Positions 52,001 to 63,839 of a stretch of 64,000 nucleotides of DNA are shown in pieces. Position 1 is the first letter of the stretch. Each line of letters starts with the position of its first letter. The notes under the pieces were generated by a model that saw only the letters and a program-made list of their open reading frames with translations, did not search any database and was not told the origin of the DNA. A program made the translations under genes and the position numbers. The DNA is from Paragonimus westermani (lineage: Eukaryota; Platyhelminthes; Trematoda; Plagiorchiida; Troglotrematidae): positions 132,586 through 196,585 of the forward strand of contig QNGE01000738.1 of NCBI GenBank assembly GCA_008508345.1, in the 5' to 3' direction.

Positions 52001-55000
52001 TTACTGGGCCTCACACCAACGACTTTTGATGTGTATCACCAAAATCACCACCGGCAGCAATACACCAGTGGTTCTCACTGATACTTAACTTAAAGGAAAA
52101 AAGCAAACCCTACACAGAAACGGAGAAGAAAAAACAGGAGGAGAGGGGACCTAACTGTTAAAATAGCTAGGTCTCTACTCAATACTTCAACATCAAAGTG
52201 CCCACACCTTGTAAACAAAAAACAGATATCAATGAAAGTAAGGCATAGTTAGCGCGACAGCCTTCTTCGGCTCTCACTGCCTCGCGTCATTCAATGTACT
52301 CACTTCACAGACAACTCGACCAAGCAACGACAACATTCACGTAAACGTGCCCGATTATCTGTTATCTACCTCAAATAACGCCTCCAGCCATCGACTGTGT
52401 GAGTATCGAACGTCTCAGCCTGGGAGACGAATACAACCTACAGTGGCCAACCCCTTGGTGAGTCACTCCATTTCTTTACAACAGGTCATCATCTGCCCAC
52501 CTTGCACCCTACGCCAGTTGGCCGCATTATCGGCGGAGTGTGCGGTATGGCAAACGATTAGCTGAAATCCTCAGTACATAGCTTAACTATCTAGGTTTGG
52601 CAATCACTACCAAGTGCCAGCTTCCTAACCTCCTCGTAGCTCTCTTTGGTACCACCCGACGGCCGCTATCGAATGCAGACATCGGTGGTCAAATATCTGA
52701 AGACGGCTCACGTCCTCTACCCTGAACGGTCATGCTTCGCTGCCGTAAGGTAATGCATCCCTCACTGTCGCCTAATATACGCGACACCTATGCCTCAGAG
52801 AGATGCTTCTTTATCTCCGGATGTGTTCCAGATTAACGCATACACCCCTAGCCCCAGAGATACGCATTTCTACTTAATTCCCTACAGTTCTGCCGACGCC
52901 TCTAATGCAAGTTCTCAAGTATACAAACCGGCCAACAAATTCCATAACTCTATTGTCCAAAATTAAATCTACGTAATCACAGCAATCTTGCAGAGGGACT
53001 TCGCACTTTGGGGCTGCTAAGCGCACTCGGAAATGTTTAACGGAGTGCGAAACAGCGCCTGACATTGTACTGATTGGAAAATGTCAAACAGCAACACCTT
53101 GTCATCAGCAAACTCAACATCGGTTAGTCTTCCTCTAGACAGGGGGTCCACACCATCACCCTATGAGTGCTGAAGACAATCCACCGTCATTTCGTCTATG
53201 ATAAAAATAAAAATGGTGAAGATGACATCCTTGACGTACGTCGCTCATGGTGCTCGAATTATCAGATACTGTAAACCCTAACCTGTATGGGGAAAAAGCG
53301 CCGACAGTATGTTCACATACTTGGTCGCTAAACTCTAAAAGTGTGGATTGATACACCGAACCAAACGCACCTTTATAGTCCAGAAATACGGCAACTATTG
53401 GTTGGCGACACACACGACGCTGCTCCAGAATCTGGTGATGAGTAAAAATTTGACCAGTACATCCTCGCTCAGGGCGAAACCTTGTCTGCTCTTCCCTAAC
53501 GTTTGCCTGTCGAGCTGTGATGATTTAAAGAAGTGCAATGGATGTCAGAACCCTAGTAATGAACGGGGTCAAGCCAATTCTCCTACGATCTTTGTAGGAG
53601 CCACGGATAACCTTAGTGGAACTATCACCGAGTAACTCCAGAACAGTGGGATGTTCCCCGTTGTTCACACAAGATGAGAAAACTGCGTGAAGGCCTCTAC
53701 TAAAGTCCCCTAATCTTCTTTGAAAAATGTCGACATTAAGTCATCTAGGCCAGCAGCCGTATTACGTTTAAGAGCTGAAATACAATTGCGCACTTCAATC
53801 TTAATGAGTGGTTCTAAACCTACTTACCAGGGTGCTACATTACAAGTTTATGGCAGCAACACAGTAGAATCAGGAGACCAACCGAATTAACCTTCAAAGT
53901 GTTCCATCCAGCGCTCTGACTTTCTCAACTTCTTATGGGTGAATGTGCCATCTGTTTAGCCGAAAGCTTTACGGACAGACGGTCGCCTGGGAATAGTAGA
54001 ACCGAGAAGCCCGAACAACCTCCCAACGTCCTCTGAACCAAAAGCGATTTTCATCTCCTTAACCTTCTACATTAGCTAGGGTTCACGATGAGCGATTAGA
54101 CTACGCCTCAATCTCCTTATTATATGAACTGCCAGGAGGAATCTTCCGTCTGACATCTAACAACTCTAGGGGTTCCTGTGAAATCCAACGTTTGTTTAGC
54201 CTACACAACAACATGCCGCACGATACTGTACTTGTTTTCATGCGTGCCTTGAAATATTCCAATCTAACAGCTATGAGGATCTTCGAAGTGAAAACTGTTA
54301 AGCCTGCTTTCTGGGCCAGTTTAGTACATACGCATTACGGACAGCACAGCCATTTTCCCAACAGCCAGCTGTTGGTAAGGTCGTTGCCCAGCAAAAGTAA
54401 GGACAAAACGGCAACGTATCAACGCATGGTCTGAGTCCAAGTATGTGCTCCAATAGTCCTCAATAGAGCCTCTTATCTGTATCTAACACCTATTTGGACT
54501 AGCTGAGACTTGGCCTGATACGGAGAAAAGGGCGTCAAGTATAACAATGAATCGTAGTGCCTAAAACTAGTGCTGTCTGAAAATAGCTTGTACTTAACTT
54601 ACAGTTGCAACGGCTGCCCACCATTCTCCCAGAGATGCGTTGCTATCCTAAGCTTGCCACCTAGACGAGACTGCGCCTCACCAAGGCGGCCAACCCGGGC
54701 GTTCATGTCTCCGACCAAAATAATTATACCAGAACAACTTGTCGAACGATAGAGAGTGGCCAGGTCCCAGTAAAACGCGTCCTTGACACTGACGTCACTA
54801 GTCAGTTGAAGCACGAATAGACACAATGGAAAGATTCCTGAAGATGTTGCCTCTAAAGCTGGTATTAGTAGAACTGTCAAGTGGACCGCACAAAGTCGAC
54901 TGTTAACAAGAATCCAGTCTACCAAGGCGACTGCGGCCGTCGTGCTGAGGGCTACACCTACTTCAGCCTGACCGGTAGCGGCGGCCGTAGAGCCACTCGA

Positions 55001-58000
55001 AATGTATAAGTATCAGGTAAACCGTGCGGATGCTGTTAGTTTCATATGTTGACAACTGTCCTGGATTCTAATCTCCGAAATGCAGCAGATATCCACATTT
55101 AACAAATCTAACGTTCGCGTTGATCTATCTGTTTTAGAGCACTAACGTTGAAAGTACCCATAGTAATTCGCATTCCAGGTCTAAGCAAGGGACGTGGGGG
55201 ATCTGAGGCTAGATAGTGAGGCGAAAATTACCGGCATAGTGATACAATGATTAGCTGTATCTGTTGTGGGGCCTGTATAGTAATTAGTAGAAATGGGGGG
55301 TCGGGAGGGGTCCAAGAGCTAATTTTGACGGGACAATGGAGGAGGGGTCGGCAGTAGCACTTCGCCTATCCACCCTATTGTATGCAGCAGATATGGCGAC
55401 CAGGTTTATACTGCGAGATGACCGGTGCAGTATGGAGTTAGTGGTGTTGTGAGTATTCATGGTTGTATATAGGCTGAGATGCTGCCAGCATACCCGTACA
55501 CCAGAGAGAAAGAATAGGGTTCTCAACTAAAGAGTTTGACTCGAAAGCCTGTATGGCAAGCCAGCGGATTGGTGCCAGTGAACCAAACCGATAATTTCTC
55601 CGGAAAAGGATGCCAACTCTCTTCCAAGCCCCAACCTGGCGGACCATGAGAATGTGGTTTGTCAGATCTCTGCCTAGTGGTCTACCTGACATGAATGTAT
55701 CTGTCAGTGTGATCATCACACTATTCAGTTTAGCCCAACAGGTCATCAAGTTGCGCAGGCCGTCACATTGCGTCAAGGTCCGGTCTTGCTGTGACGTTGT
55801 TGCTCCCATCAGTCCAGATTGCTACCGTGACTCCCACGTAGTTGAGTTCAGAATTGGTGACGGTACGTGTCGGGTAAACGTCAATGAATATAAAAGATGA
55901 TTACTCGCATAGCTTAACGTCGCACTTCGTCTTTCACAAATAAACTCGACTTACCCGATCCACTTCCAAACACGCATTCTCAGCGTACTCGATGAGTGCA
56001 CATAAATAAGAATTCACCTATCGAATGCAACAGACCTCAATCTGATTCCACCTGACAGTGGAAAACTTTTGAATAGACAATGTGAGAAAAAATGATAGAA
56101 ACAGTGAGCATGTCATCAAGAGCTTACCGTTAGAGATGTCCTGAGAGGCAAACGCCGTTTTTCCATCTTCGTCCAAAAATTGCGATGTAAATGCAACTGT
56201 ATACTCGGTCTCTTCAAATGCGCCATCGTTAGGAATGGCTCCGTCGAAAGAGGGTACGGTGTAATTCGAATAACGCTCTTCATTCTGCAAACTAATTTGG
56301 CACTTGGTACATAGTACTTCAGCTGCGGAAAAATCAAAGAATCCCCGAATAGTATCGTCCAAACGGAACAGGGTACGCAACATGCAGAAACGAACGACGA
56401 ATCCACGAGAGCAGGAAATCATGAAATTTGCTGTGGGCGATAACAATAATTAAAAGGAAAAGTACACACAACGTTGAAGGAACCTAAACGGTAAAAACAC
56501 GCCACTTTAAAAATGGGATAAACTGATTAAATTCAGTCGGCAAGAACGGCTCAATTGGCAGATGGCAGACGAGTGCTTGTAGTTACGTGAAGCCATCAAT
56601 AAAACGAAACAAAACCGCGTACAGCCAATCTTTCGAAGATGTAAGTGGTATATGTAGATAATGTTCAAGAGCCAGTAAACGCATAGAGGCATCAGTGAAT
56701 GTAACGGCCACCTAATAATACATTATGCAGCTCCAAACAGGGCGAGTTTGGAGCTTAGGAGAGCAACGCTCTGTTCGAATGATCTGAAAGTATCTAGTTT
56801 AAAGGTAGTTCATTAAAATCACATAACAACCAACATTTGTGGTCTTTTAGTAACTTAATCCCAATTGAACCTCCTGTTTCTGAAGGCAGAGCAACATAAA
56901 CAGACCAGTGAGCCTATTGATCAATCCGTGACCATGGCTGATGTACCGATAGAGGTCGCCAAGTGGCACATTGATGTCAAGTGTCGAAAATTAGCACCCG
57001 TCAGAAACGGTCCGTTATTGGCACATAGCTGTTATAAATGCTTACCGTTTTCTGTTCAACAAACACAAGAGTTTCGGGCATCTAAATCAAGTTCTCCAGC
57101 CGCTAGCCTGCTAACTTGAGCATTCAAGTCTTCAGTCCCGAGCACTACGCGGTGTAAAAATTCCCAGTCAGCAAGTCATCATATTCTACAATGACTGCAT
57201 CTGGACTACAGCCTGTGGGAATGTGTCGCAGTAACTCAACTCTCAATGTTGTTAGCGCAAAGACGACTGCTGGTGGGTATCCAGACAAGCAACGCTTTTT
57301 CTGCGTACGCGCTTAGAGCCATCCCAACACCAGCCTGCCCAGTGGCTGTAAGCAGGCGACCAATATATGCGTACTTTGAAGCAGTCGATGGAGATTGTAG
57401 CTGAAGTACCGCGCTAGAAACTTGGAGCCGTATGCCACTAAGGCAGCAGACATTCATGGCCAGGATCCCACACGTACGTGCAAGAGCAGCCCATTGATTT
57501 TCCTGTATGAGTGTTCGTACACTGAGGGCGCTAAGATCGAATGGTGTCCAGGAGTTGCAAAAAAAAGCGCGAAACAACTGTTAACAAATGTACAACTGCT
57601 GTGCAGGAAGGATATATCCCGGTTGTCCAGGCCAAAGAATTGGATTAACATGCAGAGTCTCACCACGAGCCTGTCGTCTAAAAACCTAACCGCAAGGCTA
57701 CAGGGCGAAGCACGAGGTTTGCAGTCTGTTGGGGTTGGTGATCAGCAGTAGTTCGTTTGACACGCCTTTCAGATGAGGTTCATCCATTCAGGATGCTCAA
57801 TGCGCCCTACATGGAATCGCGACGAAAACAGCCCAATGATTCGAAGATTCACCAGGGAAGACAGATTCAGCGCTATCGAACTGCTCGGCTAAGGAATTAA
57901 AGACCAACCTGTCTCCAGTTGTCGACAATAAATAAACAAACAGGTTCATACGCCCTTCGAATGAGGCTCGGTCATCCAGGGTGACCGGTACACTTCTTAT

Positions 58001-59731
58001 GTCCGCTGGAGCTAGAGTTCATCAGGGTTGCTTGCAAGCCCTCTCCGGGATCAGGCTGTGGCTGACGGAGACCAGAGATTACATATGTCATACAACAGCA
58101 CAACAGGCGGGATTCCACGTTGCTGTTGACGCATTCAAAAAAATTCGGTGGTAAGAAAGCATGTATTTTGCCGTAATGTCTTCGAAAAGGTTGTGGCATA
58201 TTACAGTGGATTTAGTCGTTGACGGCGAATCCACCACACGGACAGATAGTACCACTGCCTGGTGTTCGTGGCCACACGTTCGCCTGGCGAAGCCTGTTTA
58301 GTTCGCAGTTAAGCCTAATATGGAGGGTCATTCTCCGTTCAGCAACTCGGGGGCGTTCTTGGTATTAATGGAACACCATGACTGTTGTTTGAAACTGGGA
58401 TGATTGACTCCTGTAATACAAGATTCAATCGTAATCATTCGAATTTCTGATACTCACATACCACATATATCCTGACGCGACACTTTCATGACAATAAAAT
58501 AAATAGTGTTAATGCCTCCTTTCATTATTTGTAAACCAGATCAAAACTTTGTGGTAGAAAAGACTTAGTTCTACCGATGGCGCAGTTGTTCCACAAGCAA
58601 TAATAGACGAAGTGCATTTAGAATCATGAAGAACGCCTTATCAGGAGACGCAATCTGTTAAACTGATTTTCCACATGCTCGGCAGCGGTTGTCAATGCAC
58701 CGTTAACTCAGAGAAACACAGTGAGGATGTAGGCAATTTGCGTGCTACCGCCCCGAATTGCGAACAACCGATTAATGGGACTGATCACGAAATAAAAAGT
58801 CGCGGCACGGGGTCAAGGCTCGCTGTCTGGTTAGGTCCACATCATGCAATCAAAACGCGTGTTAACGTTGTACAAGGTCAATACTTTGGTAAGTGAGAAC
58901 CACAAGCACAATTAAGTAGTCTAAAAATCGCATATGACGGATGGCCTCAATACGCAGGATACCCCTAGCCAAAAAATTCTGGAGAATACGGCCAGATCAG
59001 TGGACAGCCATTTGCACACATGATACAGTTCGTTGAATAATAGAGAACTGGTCGTGGATGTCAGCAAATAATCCATATGCGAAAAAACTGGAAATCTGCC
59101 ACCTCATAATTACTTACTTGGTTGAGTGGCTGATATCGGTCTGTCAAATCCCAGCATGAGTTGATCATTTGTTTCACAAGCTGATTTACTCTCCGAATAG
59201 ACCGAACTCCAAGCAAAATCACGCCCACGGTCCTTGATTGGAAACACAGGTTTACTTCCGTGGTCTGCACTTAACGCAAGCAGCGTATTACGAAGTTGGC
59301 CTGCATTTACCATATGCAGTGAATCGGCAGTGGCTAGTTCTGTTGTCTCGCCGACAGGCTGCACAGTAAACAGTCGACTGAACTCTACGAATTCACTCTG
59401 ACCAGTTGCAGCCCAGAAAGGATTATCCGAGGAATGGAAGATGTCAGGCGGTAAATGAGGTTTAGGACCCATGTCCAATGCACGCAACGGTTGATACATC
59501 GACGGTGCAGGTAGCAGTCGGAATGGTATTTGTAGCAGATGCGAACGAGGTGCCGTGCGGCTACCCAGCTTCACCTGTACGGCAATTAACAACTTGTATG
59601 CTATCTTCATTAGCTTCCCCCGCACACTTGGCGGCAGACGTAGAGGCAGTTGGGTCCATAAGCGATCTGAACCAGCGTGGGATAAGCGATAAGAATATGA
59701 TAAGGAATCATGAAGTGTAAGGCAACATTTC
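49074..59731 (-). CDS. RGP1: RGP1-like RAB6A-GEF complex partner protein; three C-terminal exons, N-terminus missing
   Basis: On the minus strand three exons join: 59731-59118, 56430-56128 and 49414-49074. The first opens after a pyrimidine-rich acceptor (TTTTTTTCTCTCGAG) and closes at AA|GTAAGT. The second runs from CCCACAG to ACG|GTAAGC. The third opens after CATTTTAG and ends in TAA. Both internal introns are phase 1, so the frame is kept through 418 residues. Similarity to the Rgp1 family (from memory of human RGP1, about 391 residues) is colinear: a SYSYR stretch followed by an arrestin-like segment (KLMKIAYKLLIAVQV then LLQIPFRLL), then LFRLDDTIRGFFDF, ISLQNEER, SFNLPIPADATPQFC, WRLRLEFSLIT and LAWSLPIQIAPS. 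In the family, RGP1 pairs with RIC1 as the exchange factor for RAB6 at the Golgi. About 80-90 N-terminal residues are absent; no matching exon was seen between 59732 and 64000. Introns of 2.7 and 6.7 kb contain RTE retrotransposon copies in the sense orientation. Confidence 0.85.
49415..52033. other. RGP1 intron, part without element match
   Basis: It lies between the last RGP1 exon and RTE copy A. Frames near 49908-50236 are open on both strands, but neither has splice-consistent support as an additional exon, and the RGP1 alignment needs no residues here. Confidence 0.5.
52034..55900 (-). mobile_element. SR2-like RTE LINE, near full-length decayed copy (copy A), in RGP1 intron
   Basis: Minus strand, 5' to 3'. 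55809-55284 is the 5' part (RVGILFRRNYRFGSLAPIRW, RSSRSINLVAISAAYN). The endonuclease starts near 55190 with ITMGTFNV, then DICCISEIRIQDS, GQAEVGVALST and, at 54712, GDMNARVGRLG. The RT begins near 53790 (CISALKRNTAAGLDDL) and continues with FALSEDVLVK and VAVFLDYKGAFGSV (53400). VRQGC follows near 53235, LTDVEFADDKVLLFD has its FADD at 53112-53101, and 53065-52874 is a post-RT segment with APKCEVPLQD and VGRFVYL. A 3' untranslated part runs to 52034, where an ATC-rich tail begins. Several stops and frameshifts. It lies in the 6.7-kb RGP1 intron on the same strand. Confidence 0.9.
56860..58210 (-). mobile_element. SR2-like RTE LINE, 5' region and endonuclease fragment, in RGP1 intron
   Basis: 57577-57236 reads LSVRTLIQENQWAALARTCG, VCCLSGIRLQVSS, YIGRLLTATGQAGVGMALSA and SSRLCANN, which aligns to the same endonuclease positions in copy A. 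Downstream, 57170-57040 keeps a degenerate EDLNAQVSRLA (GDMNA-VGRLG), and near 56990 HLATSIGTSAM matches the family's HLATWRPP region. Upstream, 58199-57972 looks like family 5' sequence (SGLRQPQPDPGEGLQATLMN). Two related segments about 190 bp apart (near 57765 and 57955) suggest a short tandem duplication there. No RT part follows. Confidence 0.8.
58211..59117. other. RGP1 intron, part without element match
   Basis: It lies between the RTE endonuclease fragment and the donor of the first identified exon. No coding or repeat signal was recognised. Confidence 0.5.
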
Positions 59732-60142
59732 CTCGAGAGAAAAAAACAATGCGCTAGTCAAAAACTGTAACGCGAACCACTTATCACCTGGCAAATCTCT
59801 GTGCATATTATCTAGAGTGCGTTACAGAACAGGACACAATAAAACGGATAACAGAGGTTAAATGTGAAATTAAACATAGAATAGGGAAATACGACCATGA
59901 TCATCGTCAATCAGCCGTTATCATGGTCATCGTGGTAGTAATAAGCTAAAAAAACGAGTCTCTACGCACACACAGGTGAACCCCGAAGTCTCAGGGCAAT
60001 TGTTTCAACAAACCGCAAAAATCGGGGTTTATCGTTAGCGTAAAAATTGTGAATATCTGTGTGGGACCAACCTGGTGATGGTCCCCCATAAGAGAAATAA
60101 CGATCGCTGATGCCCGTGATCTGTGGGGTGGTTGCTACGTTT

Positions 60143-60156
60143 ACACACACACACAT
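60143..60156. repeat. (CA)n microsatellite
   Basis: A short AC dinucleotide run followed by ATACAT, between the first identified RGP1 exon and RTE copy B. Confidence 0.8.
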
Positions 60157-60802
60157 ACATGTCGGCTTGCACCTGCGTCACATGCTTCATCGCCCACGCT
60201 GGAATGTGTTCTGATATAAGAAACTACAGCTGCCGCTCTGTCGTGTCAATGCAGTCAACACGTCTGCATCTATACTATTTCTAGAATTCATTTATCAATT
60301 TACAAACATTTTAGCAAACTCCACTTCTTCTAGCTTATCCCATACTAATGCTAAAGTGAGCGGCGACCCTAGGCACCGTATCTTCTGCCATCAACCTGGC
60401 GACTACATGAGTAGCGTACAACATGGCAATATGTTTGCGTAGATGGTACTTCACACTTGACCCCTGTTTTCGCTTAATAATCTTTCTTACCGTAGCACAC
60501 ATTCAATAATACGCAGATAAACCTGCCAGGTTATAAATCGTGCGCACTGAAGTTTCCGATTGCAGTGAGAATCTTTGAATAAAACGGTTAAAAAGACTGA
60601 ATCGGGTTCCTTATGACTCGCGTGGTCAGCTAAAACTAGAAATGGCTAACGCATGGATGTACGAGGTACGAACCGCGAACATGTAGCACAGAAAGTAACA
60701 ATACTCAAAACTCAAGATGAACGCAGAAGACTTTATCCTCAAGTTAACAATGCACCTACCCTCAAACTGAAGATGATATAGCGGACCAACGTCTTCATAT
60801 AC

Positions 60803-60862
60803 TATATATATATATATCGCTCACCACTCGGTCTCTTTTCGATTACTTTGTATATATATATT
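60803..60862. repeat. Two (TA)n microsatellites
   Basis: TA runs at 60803-60817 and 60850-60862, about 30 bp apart, in sequence without coding signal. Confidence 0.8.
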
Positions 60863-61180
60863 CATACTGTTATTGGCCTTGGAGATTCCTACCTTAATTG
60901 GTGTGATCAAAGTGGAATAGACCAATCAGAAGACAAAAGAGAAAAACACGCCCAAATTGAGTTTCAGCGCGCTAGAGTGTGACAGAACAAAATCATAAAA
61001 TATTTTTTTGAAATCACGAAAAATGAACACATTTCGGGGAGAATAGACTTTCTCTAACGACTTTAGTCTACAAGCTGACACTTCTGCAATTCATACGATA
61101 ACAAATATCTTATCATACTGTAGTGTATTGATAAACAATCGCCTTCCAAAATATGCTTAGGTGTCCACTTTAAATATTCC

Positions 61181-63420
61181 CATCATAATGATAAAAGATA
61201 GTAATACAATACACCAACATTTAGTTCCCCTATAACAGTGGAGTTGAGAGCAAGCCCTCATTAGGAAGAAAAAAGTAAGGATGGGATCTAGCTAGTAACT
61301 GTAAAACAATCTAGCTATACGTGAAGCTAACAATTCAGCAGCAGGACAGCTTCCCTGCGACTAATACCACTTCATGTCATCAAGTGCACTTATCCCACAG
61401 ACAGCTCAGCAACATTCCCATCAATGAGATAGAATGGCGGTTATCCCAACTGTTTCTAGCCACTGACTCTGTGAGCCGCGACGGCCCCGGATAGGGGCTA
61501 ACTACATGGTGAATGACTTCATTTCGCTACGCCAGGTCACCACCCATACACCTTGCACCTTACGCTAGCCCGCCGAAGTGTCGTTAAAAAGTGTTCGGTG
61601 TGGCAGATAACTAGTTGGCTTCCACAGTACATGGTATAACCATCTAAGTCTGGGCATAACTAGAAATAGAACGAAAGAAACCGTTTGGTACGCACTACCA
61701 AACACCGACTTCCTAACCTTTTCGTTGTCTACCTGTGGGCACCACCCGACGCGAGCGATCGAATGTACACATCGATAACTAAATGTTCGAAGAGGATTAG
61801 CGTCCTTTAATCCGAGTAGCCAGGCTTCGCAGCCAACATAGTCATATTACATAAGCTACCCTTGAAATTGAGATGTGCTTCTCTGCCACCAGATATGTAC
61901 TGGATTGGCACATATCACGATAGCCTTGGAGATACGAGCTTCTATTTCATACCCCATACATTCGTCGCTAATGATACAGCTTTTTAAGTATCAAAGCCGG
62001 TCAGCCACCTCCATAATTTCATAATACAAGGTTAAATCTACGCAATCCCAGCAGTATTCCATAAGCACTCTACAATTTGGGGCTACAAGCACAATTCGAA
62101 GTATGTAACAGAGCACGAGATAGCGCTTAACATTGCTTGTGCCATCTGGAAATTGTCAAACAGCAACATCCTGACGTCCACACAATCAACATCGGTCAGT
62201 TCTCCACCAGGTAGGCGGTGTGAAGACAACCCTCTATTATTTTGTCCACGACAAAAGTGAACAAAAACGGCCAAAGTGGACAGGCATGACGTACGTTGTT
62301 CTTGCTAGTGAGGTTGTTGGATCGTTCACCGGAACCCGAGCTGAAGTATGGAAATAAAGTGCTGCTGGTATGTTCACTGATTTGTTCGGCAAAGCCTAGC
62401 GCTCAGGTAACTACAACAATGAGCCGAACGTAACCTCTGTAGTCGACAGGAACAATTTTTGGCCGGTGGTACTTATGAATTTGATGGAGCGAAAAGTCCA
62501 TCAACATATCCTCGTCCGCGACGAAACCTGACCTGATCCTCCTTAACGCCCGCATCCCCAACTGCAGTGAATCGACCAAGTGTGATGGACACCACAACTG
62601 TAGTTTAACGTGGATCACGCTAATCCATTACGGTTCACATGAGAGCCCTTGACTCTCTTCTTGAATATGGAAACTACTACTGAATGACCAAAGCACAGAA
62701 ATATGTTCTCAGTTGTTCGGTTGAATCAAACGAGCTACAGCTTCGACTAGCTTCTCCCTATCTTTGAGAAATGTCGGCAGGAGAAAATCTAGCCTAGGAG
62801 CCTCACTGGGTTTGAATCGAAATGTAATGGTGGATCTCGATTTTAGTAGGCAGTTCTAAACCCACTGACCAGGGCACTACGTCGCACCCTTGTGACAGTA
62901 ACACGGTGGAAACAGAAAGCCAGCTTAACTGGCTCCCCGAATGTTCCGCCTAGCGGTCTAACTTTCTGAATCCGTTATAACCAAGTGTGCCATCTGCCTA
63001 ATCGTTTCACTGACAGAGGGACGCCCCCGTCGACGATACGGCTAAGCTAGAGGAGTCTACAAGCATTCTCTAAAAGAGAAGCAGTTTTCATTTTAATAAC
63101 CTGCTCCGTTAGCTAGGCTTCACGATTAGCAAACAGAGCAAGCCATCGGGTATCCTTCGAAGACTTGGTATGTGAATTGCCTTGATGAATATTATGCTTG
63201 ATATATAACAACTCGAATGACTTCTGAGATCCTGCAAGGAAAACGCGTATGCAGAGTACACCTGTGACTTCGTGAAAAGACTCGCGCCCTTCCGTCACCA
63301 AAAGTGGTATTGGCAAGCGTTACTCTGGCCTCTGAAATGTCACTAGAGAACGTCCCACTCGCACCTCAATCAACGCTTATACAACTAACCAAATATGCAA
63401 GGTTACCCACCGAATCACCA
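61181..63420 (-). mobile_element. SR2-like RTE LINE, 5'-truncated copy (copy B)
   Basis: This aligns along its length with copy A (for example the stretches near 61540 and 52490, and near 63105 and 54065). Coding remnants on the minus strand include GELTDVDCVDVRMLLFD at about 62205-62155, where the FADD box has become CVDV. An RT-start region lies near 62600-62520. The 3' edge shows the ATC/ATA-rich tail near 61181. Similarity to copy A stops near 63330-63420, so the endonuclease half is absent, as expected of a 5' truncation. It lies upstream of the found RGP1 exons and may be in a further RGP1 intron. Confidence 0.8.
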
Positions 63421-63741
63421 TCAAAGGTGAATGGATGAGCAAGCCCAAATCAATCCTAAGCTAGGCTATTGCACTGCGGAGAGAAAAGCACGTACCAAAC
63501 CAAAGAACTGTTATCATCAACCTGTTTAAAACGTCTTGAGCTGTACGCAGGTCGTCAAGGATTACACCGATACCACCGGCACAGTCCGCTTCGTTAGTCC
63601 GGAGAAGATCGTCATCGCCGGATTATTCACTGTTCATTGCTTTCTTCAAGATGTTAGCCAAGCTAGAGAATAGCGGTTGTGATAGTCAGTAATAAGTTTG
63701 ATAAAGTCCTGTCGGCACTTAACCATCAAGTCCATCTGAAT

Positions 63742-63758
63742 ATCATCATCATCATCAT
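63742..63758. repeat. (ATC)n simple repeat, RTE 3' tail
   Basis: On the element strand this is (GAT)n. RTE LINEs typically end in short simple repeats rather than poly(A). It marks the 3' boundary of copy C. Confidence 0.8.
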
Positions 63759-63828
63759 AGACAGCAATACATCAGCGGTTCACACCAATGCTTAACTGCC
63801 ACACAACCATGAAGGAAAAGCAATCCCT

Positions 63829-63839
63829 ATATATATATA
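63829..63839. repeat. (TA)n microsatellite in RTE copy C
   Basis: A short TA run inside the 3' untranslated part of copy C. It is absent from the corresponding place in copy A, near 52110. Confidence 0.7.

Larger units (their letters stand above)
59732..61180. other. Upstream of first identified RGP1 exon, no genes seen
   Basis: It was searched by eye on the minus strand for the missing RGP1 N-terminus (AGE--C-V--N and W-S-Q type motifs); none was found. It contains the CA and TA microsatellites and a near-palindrome of ATCATGGTCAT type at 59890-59935. Confidence 0.45.

Noticed and set aside
63540..63740. RGP1 N-terminal exon (minus frame with MDLMVKCRQDFIKLITDYHN)
   Set aside because: It follows an AG and reads well for 30 codons but does not resemble the Rgp1 N-terminus and stops early; more likely RTE flank.
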